Assembly: GCA_029216955.1 (NCBI GenBank)
Contig: JANAVB010005597.1
Span: 45,563,262-45,627,261, forward strand
DNA length: 64,000 bases
Reading direction: 5' to 3'
Source: Iris pallida
Taxonomy: Eukaryota > Streptophyta > Magnoliopsida > Asparagales > Iridaceae
A program made the position numbers and the translations under genes. This document shows positions 22,973-35,846 of the stretch, in pieces (positions within the stretch are counted from its first letter, which is position 1; each line of letters opens with the position of its first letter). The notes beneath the pieces were generated by a model, which was not told the origin of the DNA, ran no database searches, and saw nothing but the letters and a program-made list of their open reading frames with translations.

Positions 22973-25260
22973 ATGGCGAGCCCTCGACTGAGGCCGTGCT
23001 CTTCGCCGGTCACTCCTCCCGACGGCGCCTCCGCTGCCAGGACGCCGGCGTCTAGGGTTTGGGAGAGCTCGGCGAAGGAGGAGGCAATCTGGAAGCGTCT
23101 GAGGGAGGCGGGGTTCGACGAGGAGACGGTGAAGAGGAGGGACAAGGCCGCGCTCGTCTCATATATCGCCAAGCTCGAATCCGAGGTCCGATCTCCAACT
23201 TCCTCGTTTGTTGAATATTTCCTATTGTTATAGCTTGTTCTTTTTTGTCATTGTCTGGAGATGTTTACAAACTGTGAAAGTTGCGATCTTTTTGCTATTT
23301 TTGGATAGAAAATGTGTGCTAGAAGTAATTTAGAAGAAGATAATTTGAACGAATAGCGCTGAACTAGGAAGCATGAACACTCCGAAAATAGGTACCATGC
23401 ATTGTTTCGTGTTGAACATGTATCAAACACGACAAAGTCACCATTCAAGTACCCCGAGAAACCCCGAGAAACGAAGGTTGTGTCCAACATGGTGGCCGAC
23501 TAATGCAGTACTTTTTTGTTATTCGAGTGACTGCTATATTCATTCATTTATGTTTGTCAAATTAAGAAGCATCGGCAAGTGGTGTGAAATAGAAAGTAGA
23601 CCAATAGTTGATTCTCCATCATTGTGAAGTTGACGAGTTAGTCTTTCACTTTTTCCCCTTGCAAGACGGAATAGTGTAATTTACAGTTTAACCGTTGTAA
23701 ACGTATTAAGTTCCATAATATGCAAACACAAAATCAACCACAGAGAAAGTTTTCATGTTAAATATGTGTATATTTACAAAGCTACACATATATAGCTGTT
23801 TTCTCGGGAAAATTTGCTGTGTCAGACACCTTGTCACCATATCAAAGTGCCACATCCCTATCTGTGTCAACTAATCATAGGATTTTACGGTATCTTTATG
23901 AGTATAGCTATTCTTAAGTTTGTTTTTAGTTAATTACTTTTCTTTTCAACCTTTTCCTTCTGCTTTATATGTGTGGAAGTTGTCTGACTCTTTTGTAGGT
24001 TCTTATCGGTTAGCCATTGGATAGTTTGTTTTTCATTTAGTTGTTGCTTACAGATAACACGATGTGGTTCACGCTGCAACAGTCAATATAACACAGCAAA
24101 ATACATCTCTTTTGGTGAGAACCTTATCTTTGATCAATGTCAATAGTATCCTATGTTGCACGGAGTCGCGGACATGGGAAATGGTTTCCATATTTGTATC
24201 TTGTATGTATCCATATTCCAAGGTAGTCAAAAGTGCAAGGCGCACTCGAGGCGCAAATGGTTCATATCGTCCGTGGTGCAAGACGTACTTAAGGCGCACG
24301 TCTGGGAGAAACGAGGCACAAAAATAATAAATAATAAAAATATAGATAAATAAATAAATACATAAATCAGTAATATAAGAAATAAAACTAAATAACATAT
24401 CAAAACCAACAAAAATATGTTAAAACATAACCAAGTGAACTAGTAGAGCACTAATAGCAGTAGCAATTAATAGAACTAACAAGAGTTTGTATTCTTCCTA
24501 CAATATTTTTTAGTAATTTTTAGTTTTTCTAGTTCAACTCTAACCAACTTTGACAACCGTGAATAAGGCTATCTTCCTCCCACTTATATGAGATAAGGGT
24601 TATTTGCATGTCTCAAAAGTTTTTATATATACATATAAAAAGACCATAAGGTACGCATTCTCTTGGTTTGTGCCTTGCTGAAAGGCGCGCTCTGGGTGCA
24701 TCCAGAGAAAGACACCTCGCCCGGTGAGGTGCGAGGTGCAGCTGCTGCACCTTTTTGCGAGGCGTGCCTTTGACTACCATGCATATTAGTTTATGCATTC
24801 GTGCAAAATGGGGGACTACATATGTACCTATTTAAAAATGTGCGTGTTGTGTATTGTGTATCCTTATCCGTGTCCATATTGGTACAAAATAGATAGTATC
24901 TCATGGTACATAGTTGATAGATGATATGATACATATGATAAACCTGATTTTCATATGCCTGACTTCATTGGTCTATGATAACACACTGTAAAGTTCAAAT
25001 CAGAATTCTTTGTTCTTAATAATGTATTGAAAATTTTGTTCGAAAATTCTATTTGAGATGAAAAATGATATAAAATTCTTGAGGTTGCTAATGTTCTAAA
25101 TTCTAATGTTATTTTTGCAGAAAGAGAATGGTAAATATACTTTTATTCTATATGTATTCTAATGTAGTTGGTGAAATTGACCAATAAAAAACATGAATCA
25201 CTGAATTAAGATGGTAAAAAAAGTTTTTCTAGGTTTTATTACCGTGTATCATGGGATAAG

Positions 25261-25306
<46 letters not shown>

Positions 25307-28300
25307 GAACTTACATATATCAATGAATTAAACACATTGATCAATAAATAACCAAACTTTTAACAGTAAAAAGTACCATAGTTCTTCATAACCAAAGGGT
25401 GCTCATCCTTAGAATAACTTTTACCTTGATCTAAACGGTTGTTAATCCTTTTCACTCTTTGGTTTAATGTGTCATAGAGATGAATGCAATTTTTCTATTG
25501 TAAATTGTCTCATGTTACATTTTGGTCGCATGAGCTTAAACCGCGTATCCAAAATGTAGGTCTACCTTGCCAACTAGCTACCTGAATTTTATGATGATCT
25601 ATCCTTGGCACTAACACAAAGGGTTAATAGCTTAATGTCAGGTCCACAACAGGTTGTGAAGACTTCGTCAAATCCGTTATGGAGCTTTCTTATGCACCAT
25701 AGTTGATCCCATTCTCATGGATGAAGATTTTATGATGATCTAAACAATTGTTATTAGAACATGTGTTAGATTAAACAACTGCACATTGTAATTGTTTACC
25801 AAAGAACATTATGACCAATCTCCTCTTTACCTTGATAACTAAATCTATAAAAATGTTTTTTGATTATTAGTTATGTCATAGTTATTACCAAGTGTCCTAT
25901 TTGATATTGATGAAGATAAATAACAAAGGCTGGTTGATACACTTTGTAAAGGGAAAACGGTGTTGTTAGTATGTTACTCTAGATGTTAAAGTACAGATGT
26001 CTTATCAATCACCATTATTCATCAGTCATGTTACATGTATGAAACAACTTAACTTCAAAAACCATACCAACAAAAGATGAGAGGAAAAAAAAACCTTTCC
26101 TGTTTTCATTGGTACCTAGATTTTGTGGTAACCCCATATAACATTAGCACCCAAGACCCGTGAGAAATTGAGTAACTGAAGGTAAAAGCAAGTTTCAGAT
26201 GAAGAACAAGGTTGTTAACACAAGGGGAGAGGGAGAAACCTGTTCTCTTTAAGGATCTAGATTACTACTCTTATTCTACTATTCTATGTAGGCTTGTTGC
26301 TTGCATCTTGGAGGATGCAGGTTGAAGTCATGGAAACCTCTCCAAATATTTGGGAGTATGATTGCTTACATCTTGACCCTCTCCATGTGTAAGGGGGAGC
26401 CTTGTGCTATTGGGATGTCCTTTTTATTCTACTTCTCCAAGTGTGGATATGAGACCCTGGCCCTTTAAGGGCTGAATTGACCATATATGGCAATTTCAGA
26501 CACAACGAAATATTGGCTGTACATTATCATATCTGCACATATATACAGATGTGTGTATTTGTAAGCTAGATGGTTTAGTTTATGAACTATCAACGGATAG
26601 TTTGCCCTGCTATGTATTCCATTTAGGGGTGCATCCTGAACTGGATTATCCGGTTCGGATCCGGATCTGAATCCGATCACAATTGGAAATGGATCTATTA
26701 TTTTGGATCCAAATCCAGGAGCCACATCGTGAGCATCCGGATCTGAATATGGATACTGATTCCACACCTTTTGGCTTTTTCTGGATCGTATATGCATACC
26801 CAAATATCTTGATAAGTATATAAATCATATTAATGTCAATAATACTATTATACACTTGTAACAATGCTCTGTTCGTGACTAAATGTATTATATTAAAATT
26901 TGAAAGTATATCAATCCTCAAACATAAAATAAATTAAGTTATTAATACGTAACTAAAGCTTAGTGTTGTTAATGGCGCATCGAGGCATACACCATAGACT
27001 CAAGACACAATGTTGCGTACTAAGACGCCTCAACATGTTGCGAAGCACTACGCTTCAGCCTTCATCACGGAGCATGTCTTAGTAGCACCATGGCACGTGG
27101 GAATCCTTGCATGAAAAATAGGTTTTACTTTGTTTTAGCTCAACTCTAAACTCATAACATGTACCGTACTCTAACCTACTATCCCATTGACATGCTATCT
27201 TTTAGGGGTGAGCGTTCGGTTTATTCGGTTTCAACCAAACCGAAATAGTCAAAACCGTATAAACCGAAATTTTAAAAACCGAAAACCGAATCCGAAATTA
27301 GCCAAAAGCGAACCCGAACCGAATAACGATTCGGTTGTTCGGTTGGACTATTTCTATTTTATAATGCGTAGGGTCCAAAGTTGAATCGTAGTTAAATGAT
27401 ATTAAAAATTATAATTTTTATACATACATTTGTTGTATTTGCGTCCAAAGTTAGACTAGTTGTTAAATTACTAAAGTTAGGTTTCAAAACACATAAATAT
27501 AATTGTTGCTTCCAATATACACATTTTGATTACAACATATGCATAAAATTGAGGGTATTTACATAATTATAATGGTTGATTCGGTTTTGGACCGAAAGCG
27601 AATTTTTTTATAGTATTTTTTAAAACCGAAACCGAACCATATTTTTTCAAACCAAACCGAATATCTTATTCGGTTCGGTTCGGTTTTCGGTCCAAAAACG
27701 AATAATGCTCACCCCTACTATCTTTCACTTCCTACTTTCATCATATTTCCACCGTCTTCTCTTGACCCTCTTTCAATTCTTGCAATTGCTGTTGACAATT
27801 GTCCCTCGATTTCCAACAACCTCTTGTCAACTGAAGGATACAAGTTATCTTGTAGCTTTCATTTTTTATTTTATTTTCCTGGTCTTCTTCTCTTTTATAA
27901 CTTCAGTTTAAAATTTTGCTACCAAAGTCTCGTAATCTTCTCCAAGCGGGTTCGTTTGTTTTGCAACTTTTTTCTTTGGAATGATTTTATGCTTTTTTGC
28001 ACTCATCACATCAAACAGTTCATTGTTAGCCACACATCCATACACCTTTAGGGACTATCCGCACGTTGTTGAAGTCCAACAACTACTATGGTGAGATTTT
28101 TTTAGATTTGCAAGTTTTCTAATATTTTCATTTTGTTTCTATTAAAATTATCTACACAATAAGTTATTGATGAGGACATTTCTATCGATTTATTGTACTT
28201 TGTAAAATTTTAGAATAAATAAAAATGTGCGCCTCACTTCAAGGAGGCACACGCCATGCTATGTGCCTCGAGTTTTACGTGTACCTTGTGCCTACTATGC

Positions 28301-30503
28301 GCCTTGCGCGGTGACAACACTGCTAAAGCTATACGAAATCATCACTTCAATTGATAAATTAGATTTCAATTTCTCCAAAGCCCTATTGTATCTGATGTGT
28401 ATTCTTATCTGCTTTATTCATATCCATTTATCCTTGTGCCCGATCTGGACCCGAATCCTTTTTTCCGAATGTGAGTAGTGATTTTTAATTCCGAACAATA
28501 TCTGTATTCGTTATTAGAAACAAATACTGATAAGGTAATACCCATATCCAAACCGTATCCGCTCGGAGTGCACCCCTTATTGGATTAACCTACTTGTATC
28601 CTTTATTCAACTATTGTGAAAGCATAACAGTGTTGATTGAGTATTCTTGAATCTATTTATTTTCATATCAGTCAACAGATTTTATGTCTATCGTTACTTA
28701 TGTGTGTGCATGCATGTACATACAGATTTTTGTGGCAGTTATACTCAATGCTGTATTAAGCGCTTTGGATAACATGCTCGGTTCATGATTTATTAGATTA
28801 CTCGTTGAATTAATTACACTTATGCAGTCACTTTGAACTTTCAATTGGTCAGCCACCCAATTAATTGATTAAGCTACCAATTAACATTTCTTATATGACA
28901 ACATCATGTTGCCTCTATTGGTGGTATTTTTGCTCTTTTAAATGTAAAAGATGACCTTTTTGGAGGTAATGAATAATCATTCTCTTCAATGGGTCTGCTA
29001 GACAACAAATCCGTAATAGGAAAGTCATTTTGTGCCCTTGTTCCTGTTGTTCCATCTTTTAAATAATTGAGTAATCGACAGCATAACTTTGTCAACATGT
29101 GTGATTCATAGTGCATATGGACCTTTCCAAGTTTTTTTTAGACTCTTAGATTTCTTTAATAAACCAAGTGGGAAGGACTTCTCATTTTGGATGTGTTTGC
29201 CTACAGCTATTAACTGTTCACTTATGTTAATCCAATGCAGGTTTATGACTATCAGTACAACATGGGTCTTCTTCTACTAGAAAAGAAAGAATGGACAACC
29301 AAATATGAAGAAGCTAAGGCATCAGCTGCTGCTGCTGCGAGTATGTATAAGCGTGATCAGGCTTCACATTTATCATCCATAGCTGAAGGAAAAAGACGTG
29401 AAGAGAGTCTTAAAAACGCTTTGGCCATTCAGAAAGTGTGTGTGGAAAATGTAAGATAATTTATACATGATATTGAATATTGATTTGGGTGCACTGTCCA
29501 CATTTGTTTAATTGCACTCTTGTTTTATGTTTGTGTTCAATATTCTACAAATTCCTTTTATGTGGTTGCATGGATATGTTGGCCCAACGATTGTATCATA
29601 TTTTTGAATATAGTTAATCTGTTAAATTTAGCATTTCATTATCACTAATCTTCATACCATCACTATAACTTTTCTACTTATACTTATACCTTTGGTGACA
29701 TGTGTTTATTATTTTACATATTAGTGATATGAGTTTTTATTATATATCGAGTTACCAAAATCAAAACTATGTTTTGATTATGATTATTCAATTAAGTTTA
29801 ACATTATGATATCACTAGTATTTATGCTATCACTATAGCTCTTATACTTAAACTTAGCATTGTCCTATCGTGCTTTATCTTATCATATTTGCTACATGTA
29901 TATTGCTTTGTTCGTCTAACATGTACATGCAGAAAAGCAATAAGCAAGATCAATGTGGACATATGCAATGAATAAATCATAGTGAGCCAAAGACGGAAGT
30001 GTCATATATGATATATTTAGTTTATATGTTAATTGATGGAAGTGTCATTAGACATACTTATATGATACGAGGTTTGCACTTTGCCTCTCTAGTGGCCTTG
30101 CACCAAGGAGTGGACCCAGCATAGGCTGAGGGGGTGGGTGGCCGCCCCCTGATTTTTCGGCTTCCTTCTGTGTTTTTATTATTATTCTGCTATATAATTT
30201 ATATTCTTTAAAAACTCAACAAGTAAATGATGGTCCTGTTGGTAAAATGATGGGTTTATAACTTGAATATCTTCAGTTCAAGTCTTACTAGCCATACTGT
30301 GTCTACTTTAGTTATTTTTGGGGCTTAATTGTAACTTGATACCCTCAACTATTCCTCTTTTTTCAACTTTATACCCTAAACTTTTTTTTGTAACAACTTG
30401 ATACCCTGAAATTTTTTTGGACAAAAATACCTCTAATCTAACTTAGAACTACACCTCTCCCACCCCTCCCCCCCACACCCCCGTCGCCCCCTCCCGTCCC
30501 CCG

Positions 30504-30537
<34 letters not shown>

Positions 30538-31734
30538 ACCACGCCCCACCCCGCGTGCCCCCTACCGACCCCCACGGCCACCCGTCCGCCCCCTCCCGAC
30601 CCCCCCTCTCCAGCCCCCCGCCCGCCCCCACCCAGCCCCTCCGGCCACCCGTCCCCCCCCCCCCCCCCCCCCCCTCCCTCTACCAGCCATCGCACGCGCC
30701 TGGAGAGGGCGGAGCGGTGGTGCAGCCGAGGTGGGGGGGGAGCAGGGACGACGAAGGGGCAGCACGCGGGGGTGGGGTGTCGAGGGTGGCTGGAGGGGAC
30801 GGGGAGTGGTGAGCCGGCAAGGAGAAGAGGGGTTTGGTTGGGAAGTGAAGGAGAGGGGTAATTTTGTCCTTTTTGAAATTTTGGGTATCAAATTGAAAAT
30901 ATTAAATAGTTGATGGTATCAAGTTGTCGAGTAAAAAAGTTTAGGGTATAAAGTTGAAAAACAGGAATAGTTGAGGGTATCAAGTTGCAATTAAGCCTAT
31001 TTTTTGCTTTTGTTATATAAATTTTATATGATGCCCCCTTACATTCTAAGTTCACATATTTTTGACCCTCAGAATTCTGCGTCCGCCACTGCTTGCACCT
31101 TAACCTTTTCTAGCACATTGCATGTACCTGATATAGAAGCCTAGAGGACCTATCATATTTCATGTCTCATTATTATTAATTGATGCATGTGTCACTGTCC
31201 CAGTTGATATTTATTTTTCTTAACGATGTATATCCATGAAAGAATGTTCTCCTTCTAGTGATATGTTTCTTGTCCTAAAAGTTCTGCATATTATAAGATT
31301 CTTCAGTCAACAAAATTGAAAAGCACGCACGTGAAGAAGGATCTTTCCAATACGCCTGTAGCCGGGTTTTTAACCTTTATTTCCATCAATTTTTATGATG
31401 GTTTCATGTGTTGGTTCTTTCTCATAAGATGGCAAGGTTCCTCTCTGTTATCATTTCTAAATTAAATAAAGGACAGGGAAGAGATGGTTTGCAATTATAA
31501 AGAGAGATTTAGTACTATTTATGGTTGAGATTTGAGTTTGTGGTCAGATAGTCCATGTCGAAGGTTTTGTGACCAAGGGTAGGATCAACTATGTTGTTAA
31601 TCTCATACGATATAGCACAGCACAGATCGTACAATCTGATACAAAAGGTTTTTGATTCAGCTTGTATAGGTGTATCGCATGGAACAAAAAATCGTGCAAT
31701 ACCTTTTTTTATCGTACTATACTATACTATACGT

Positions 31735-31780
<46 letters not shown>

Positions 31781-31787
31781 TATACGT

Positions 31788-31830
<43 letters not shown>

Positions 31831-34800
31831 TTTGCTCTTTTACCTTTTTTTTGTCTATTTATTTAGCTTCATTCTCCTTTGTTTTTGGAATTTCTTTTCT
31901 TTTGGGTGTTTCATTGGTCACTGTTTCTATTATGGACCTTATGGTGTTGAATGGATAAATATATGGATGTTAAGAACTTCTGATGTTTGCCTAACTTGTG
32001 TTTTACTTTCACTTTTAGTTCTTGACTTTATAATGATTGTCATGTAGATGCTTAAATACTCTTTATTGTTGCTTAATGTGTTCAATGGTTCTTTTATATG
32101 TTATCTTATTTTTCCAATATATTTGCCAAAGGGATGACGTATCTTAACATAGAAGATATGATGCACATTATGACAATCAAGCAGACCAATACTCTCTGTA
32201 TCATGATATGACAAGATAGAAGATGGATAGCCGACAATTGACAAATATGTATAGAGCTAACATTAGAATCAAAAGACTTGCAATGTCTGTCAAGGTTTGA
32301 AGTATCGGTATCGGAATTGGTATCGGACCATTCCTATGAGTATCGGGATGGGCGGTATCGGCAATATCGGTGGTTTCGGATTGGAGTATCAGATTTGTTT
32401 CTATCGGAAAGCAAATAATTATGAATAAATTATTAACATTAAAAAAAATATTTTACACATTTAGGCATAATTTTGAAGTATTACTAGTGTTGTTTCTTAG
32501 TAGTTTTGAAATTGAATGAATAATAGTCACCCTTGCCAATTGGTTTTACATGTGATGTATAAGTTTTCTTCTTTTACAACCTTACTATTCTTTTACACCA
32601 TTGTTTATTGGTCTTTTTCGTCCAATTTTCTTTGCCGAATTGACCGAAAAAGAGACCTCCCAGTGTCGGTATCGGTCAATATCGGGTATTGGTCGGTATT
32701 GGATCGGGACATGTCAAACCGTATCTGTATCGGCCGTATCGGATCGGTATCAGACGATACTGCAAACTATTTGTAGGGTGAGAACCTAGTTCTTGTTAGT
32801 AAAATTCAGTTCTTATACTTACTCTTGTACATATTTGGGTTTTGTAGATTGAGAAAGCCTTGCATGATATGCGTGCTGAATCTGCTGAAACAAGGGTTGC
32901 ATACGAAAGCAAGATGGCTGAAGCTCGCATCATGGTTGAAAGTGCCCAAAAGAAGTTTGATGAGGCAGTTAGCAAGCTGCATGCAGCAGAATCTTTGCAG
33001 GCAGAGGCAACTCGTTCTCAGAATACCGCATCAAGAAAGTTACAAGATGTTGACGCTCGTGAAGATGATCTTAGGAGGCGTCTCATATCTTTCCAGTCCG
33101 AGTAAGTTAACATATGGTTCTATTCACATTTGGGTTAATGTTTATGCCACAGAAGCAGTTCTCTGATCTTTGTCTAAGATTATGCATCCTTTTGTAGGTA
33201 CTATTCACTATTACTAAATCATGGTTTTCATCCTGTATTGTTCTTCATTTCCTATACCTTCATAGGATTGTATTCCATCTCTACATACTAACTTGATTTG
33301 TTAACCCTGACTGAGTTTGGGTTTTTAAGTGATGCTTCCTGATCCTTTGATTTTTTTAATTTCCTCATAGATGTGAAGCCAAGGAAAAGGAACTCAGTCT
33401 CCAAAGGCAATCTTTCTATGATAGCCAGAGAATTTTGCATCAGGAGCAGGAGAAGTTGCGTGAGGGGCAAGCATTGTTGAATCAGCGGGAGGAACACATC
33501 TTGCAAAGGACAAGGGCATTAAGCCGTTTGGAGAAAGAACTGGAGGATGCCAAAGCAAAACATGAAGAAGATTGTAAAACTCTTAAAGTTAAGAGTTCCA
33601 GTCTAGATCTTGATTTGGCTGCTCTTGCAACAAGAGTGGAGGTCTGTGATATTTAGGAATTCCTTATTATCCTAACTACAATATGAATGCAAGTATATTC
33701 CTATTAATTGGTTCTTTCAGGCTATCACTAAAAGGGAATATCTGCTTGATAAGAGAGAACGGGAGTTACTCATTTTGCAAGAGAAAATTTCAAGCAAAGA
33801 ATATGTGAGTTGTTTCTCTGCTACTAAGGATCACAATTAATTAATATCTTTGATCATGACATGATTTTTACAGTAAATTCAATTCACTACTCGCTTCTGA
33901 GTGCAGGATGAAATCCAAAGACTTTCTGCAGAACATCGGTCTGCTCAAGAAAACAAGCAGCAAGAGTTTGAAGCTGAAGTCAAAGAGAAACGCAGATTGT
34001 TTGAACGTGAAATGGAGGAGAGGCTGGCAGCCCATGAGGACAGAGAAGCTGAACTTAACCAGAGAGAAACTCTTATCAAGGCAAGAGAAAGTTCTGTTGA
34101 GCTTCAATTAAGTGTGTTATCTGATGATCGTGATGATCTCACCAAAAAGTCAAAATTGCTAGAAGAGAGAGAACATAATCTACATTCTATTGAAAAAGCA
34201 GCAGAAACTGAGATGCAGAAGATACAGAAGGAGAAGGAAGACATTACCAAGATGCAAGTAGAACTTGAGAAAATTAAGTCTTCTCTTGAAGATGAAAAGA
34301 GAGCAGTGCTTCATGCACAACAGAGGTTTGAGCTGACCGTTAATGAGAGAAATGAGTTACTTGCCATGGAAACTAAACTCAAGGAGGAAATTGACAGTTT
34401 TAGAGCCAAGACGATGGAAATTGATGTTGAAGCTGAAAAATTAAGAGCAGAAAAAGAAAAGTTCGAAATTCAGTGGGAACTGATTGATGAAAAAATTGGG
34501 CAAGTGCAAAAACAAGCTGAGCTCGTTGCTGAAGAGAAAAAAGTAGTGCATAAGTACCTGAAAAACGAACATGACAGAATAAAATTAGAGAAAGAGGAGT
34601 GGCGCAGTCGACTGAAGAAAGATATGGAGTCCTTGTCTTGTGAACGGGAGGAATTTATGAGCAAGTTGGAGCGTGAACATTCAGATTGGCTCATCAAGGT
34701 TCAGCGAGAAAGAGAAGATTTTGTCAAAGACATCAATATTCAGAGAAAAGAGCTGGAAAATTGTATTCATAAAAGGCAAGAAGAAGTAGATAGTTATTTA

Positions 34801-35846
34801 AGAGAGAAGGAGGAAACTTATGAACGAGAAAGGGCTAAAGAATTCCAGCATATAAATTCTCAAAAGGAAATTATTGCCAAGCAATTGGAACATGTTGCCT
34901 CAGAATTGAAAAGGCTTGATAATGAGAGAAAGGAGATTGCTCTGGATCGTGAGCAAAGGGAAAAGGAGTTTTCTGAGATAAAGAGTTCCATTGAAGTGCT
35001 GAATGACCAGCGGGAGAAACTGCAGAAGCAGAGGGAATTGTTGCATGCTGATCGGGAAGAGATTTATCAAAAGATTTGCCATCTTAATAAGTTGGAGCAG
35101 TTGGATATTGAACTAGAAAGCAAGTCTCTGTTTGAGATGCCATCGAATTATCCAACTGGAAATTCAAAGTTTCCTATCAAAAGGTGCTCGAATAATAGTA
35201 ATGGCGATCAAGATGAACAGAAGTTTATTGATGATGTTGGCGTTAGATTGCAGTTGTTCCAAGAGGATTCACCTCCTTTATCTGCTACTATATCCTGGGT
35301 TAAGAAATACGCAGGGGCAATATTCAGGCATTCTCCTGAAAATGTTGTGGGTGCCAATCATGAACGGAATGTTGAAAGCAAAACCTTGGGCAAGTTGGGC
35401 CAATCATCACTTAGGAATATGTCCATATCTGCCAAGCTAAATTCATTTGAACAGCAGCACCATGCAGATGGCCAAAAGGTAAATATGTTCAGTGTAGGTA
35501 TATTTTGAGCATTCACCTGTTTATCCGATAGTAGTCAACAATTTGATTGAATCACATGCAAAATTAGTGGGAAACCTTTAAAACGTTAAAAGTAAGCTAG
35601 ATCTAGATTTTGAAAATGATGGAAAAATCCATAACACAGGTGAAAGAGGCTGCTGGAAAGGAGATCACGAGAAGCTCTGGACCAAGTGAGAGCGGCATAA
35701 CTACGCCTCTAAATGGAAGGAAGAGGCTTAGTAGTAGTGCATTGTGTAATGATCCTGCTGATTTGATTACATGGAAGCACCAGAAGACAGAGAGTCAGAA
35801 GGATATTGCAGCTGTGGAGGAAAATTCTCCTCTTGGGTATGGTTGA
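22973..35846 (+). CDS. CRWN4: CRWN4/NMCP2-type nuclear lamina coiled-coil protein
   Basis: Seven coding exons join in phase: 22973-23185, 29241-29450, 32848-33101, 33371-33641, 33721-33804, 33907-35478 and 35640-35846, giving about 936 residues. Every junction is GT-AG and each join restores the family sequence. Residues 38-69 hold the CRWN N-terminal motif (AIWKRLREAGFDEETVKRR, then AALVSYIAKLE); exon 2 opens VYDYQYNMGLLLLEKKEW. Residues about 72-750 are almost continuous charged heptad coiled coil with no membrane segment. ISWVKKYAGAIFRHSPE (806-822) matches the conserved tail motif, and GRKR near 893 is NLS-like. CRWN proteins form the plant lamina-like meshwork under the inner nuclear envelope and control nuclear size and heterochromatin organisation; the relatives I recall are about 990-1010 residues. 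The tail looks short: GTATGG at 35837-35842 could be a donor leading to lost or distant 3' exons. ATG 22973 fits the MASPR start of relatives. Confidence 0.88.
24219..24780. mobile_element. hAT-like MITE in CRWN4 intron 1
   Basis: The left end CAAGGTAGTCAAAAGTGCAAGG and right end GCCTTTGACTACCAT are inverted repeats; CAAGGCGCACTCGAGGCG and GCGAGGCGTGCC continue the mirrored subterminal region. Flanking octamers CCATATTC and GCATATTA match at 6 of 8 positions. Size and ends fit a non-autonomous hAT. Confidence 0.65.
25264..25303. repeat. (AT)n array in intron 1
   Basis: Alternating TA of 40 bp. Confidence 0.95.
26961..28322. mobile_element. Middle hAT element of the nest
   Basis: Left end TAGTGTTGTTAATGGCGC and right end GCGCGGTGACAACACTG are inverted repeats, flanked by a perfect 8-bp duplication CTAAAGCT (26953-26960 and 28323-28330). 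Subterminal GCGCATCGAGGCATACACC / GTGCCTACTATGCGCC motifs mirror each other. It contains the element at 27203-27717. No transposase was recognised. Confidence 0.9.
27203..27717. mobile_element. Inner hAT MITE of the nest
   Basis: TAGGGGTGAGCGTTCGG at the left mirrors GCTCACCCCTA at the right, with a perfect 8-bp duplication CTATCTTT (27195-27202 and 27718-27725). CGGTTTCAACC / CGGTTCGGTTCGG subterminal motifs match the 2.8-kb element at 2824-5618, so the two are one family. Confidence 0.93.
30105..31091. mobile_element. Non-autonomous hAT in CRWN4 intron 2
   Basis: The right end TGCGTCCGCCACTG is the complement of CAGTGGCGGACGCA, a classic plant hAT terminus; the left end is AAGGAGTGGACCCAGCATAGG. 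A perfect 8-bp duplication CTTGCACC flanks it (30097-30104 and 31092-31099). The core is occupied by a MULE-like element at 30321-30997. Confidence 0.88.
30321..30997. mobile_element. MULE-like element with long terminal repeats and GC-rich core
   Basis: About 90 bases at each end are inverted copies: left GGGCTTAATTGTAACTTGAT then ACCCTCAACTATTCC and CAACTTTATACCCTAAAC; the right end is the complement of the same phrases, ending AAGTTGCAATTAAGCC. Flanking nonamers TTATTTTTG and TATTTTTTG match at 7 of 9. The core is extremely C-rich, with about 33 consecutive C at 30505-30537. Pro/Gly/Arg-rich open frames here are low-complexity artefacts. A truncated relative is at 14640-15127. Confidence 0.8.
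31738..31828. repeat. Duplicated (AT)n arrays
   Basis: Two (AT)n arrays, each introduced by ACTATACGTCCATAT, form a two-copy tandem repeat of microsatellite plus unique lead. Confidence 0.9.
32293..32769. mobile_element. Probable MITE rich in GTATCGG motifs
   Basis: The left end AGGTTTGAAGTATCGGTATC and right end ATCAGACGATACTGCAAACT are imperfect inverted repeats; GTATCGG and CGGTATCGG recur close to both ends and the core is AT-rich. No target duplication could be fixed. Confidence 0.55.

Larger units (their letters stand above)
26624..28578. mobile_element. Outer hAT-like element of a three-level nest (intron 1)
   Basis: Left end TAGGGGTGCATCC and right end GGAGTGCACCCCTT are inverted repeats with mirrored GGATCCGGATCTGAAT / CCCGATCTGGACCCGAATCC subterminal motifs. 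Flanking octamers ATTCCATT (26616-26623) and ATTGGATT (28579-28586) match at 6 of 8. No transposase is seen. A second element (26961-28322) sits inside it. Confidence 0.72.
23186..29240 (+). other. Intron 1 of CRWN4, 6.1 kb
   Basis: Donor GTCCGA follows GAATCCGAG and acceptor CCAATGCAG precedes GTTTATGAC, joining LESE to VYDYQ in phase 0. The intron carries an hAT-like MITE (24219-24780), an (AT)n array (25264-25303) and a three-level hAT nest (26624-28578). The stretches 23186-24218, 24781-26623 and 28579-29240 hold no recognisable gene; short open frames there are incidental. A fragment TATGTTGCACGGAGTCGCGG near 24153 resembles a MITE end. Confidence 0.8.
29451..32847 (+). other. Intron 2 of CRWN4, 3.4 kb
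   Basis: Donor GTAAGA follows GTGGAAAAT and acceptor TTTGTAG precedes ATTGAGAAAGCC, joining VEN to IEKALHDM in phase 0. The intron carries a hAT with a MULE inside it (30105-31091), (AT)n arrays (31738-31828) and a GTATCGG-rich element (32293-32769). The remaining sequence shows nothing gene-like. Confidence 0.8.

Noticed and set aside
30438..30913. Gly- and Pro-rich frames on both strands
   Set aside because: C-run and GC-rich core of a MULE-like element, with the same stretch open in several frames.
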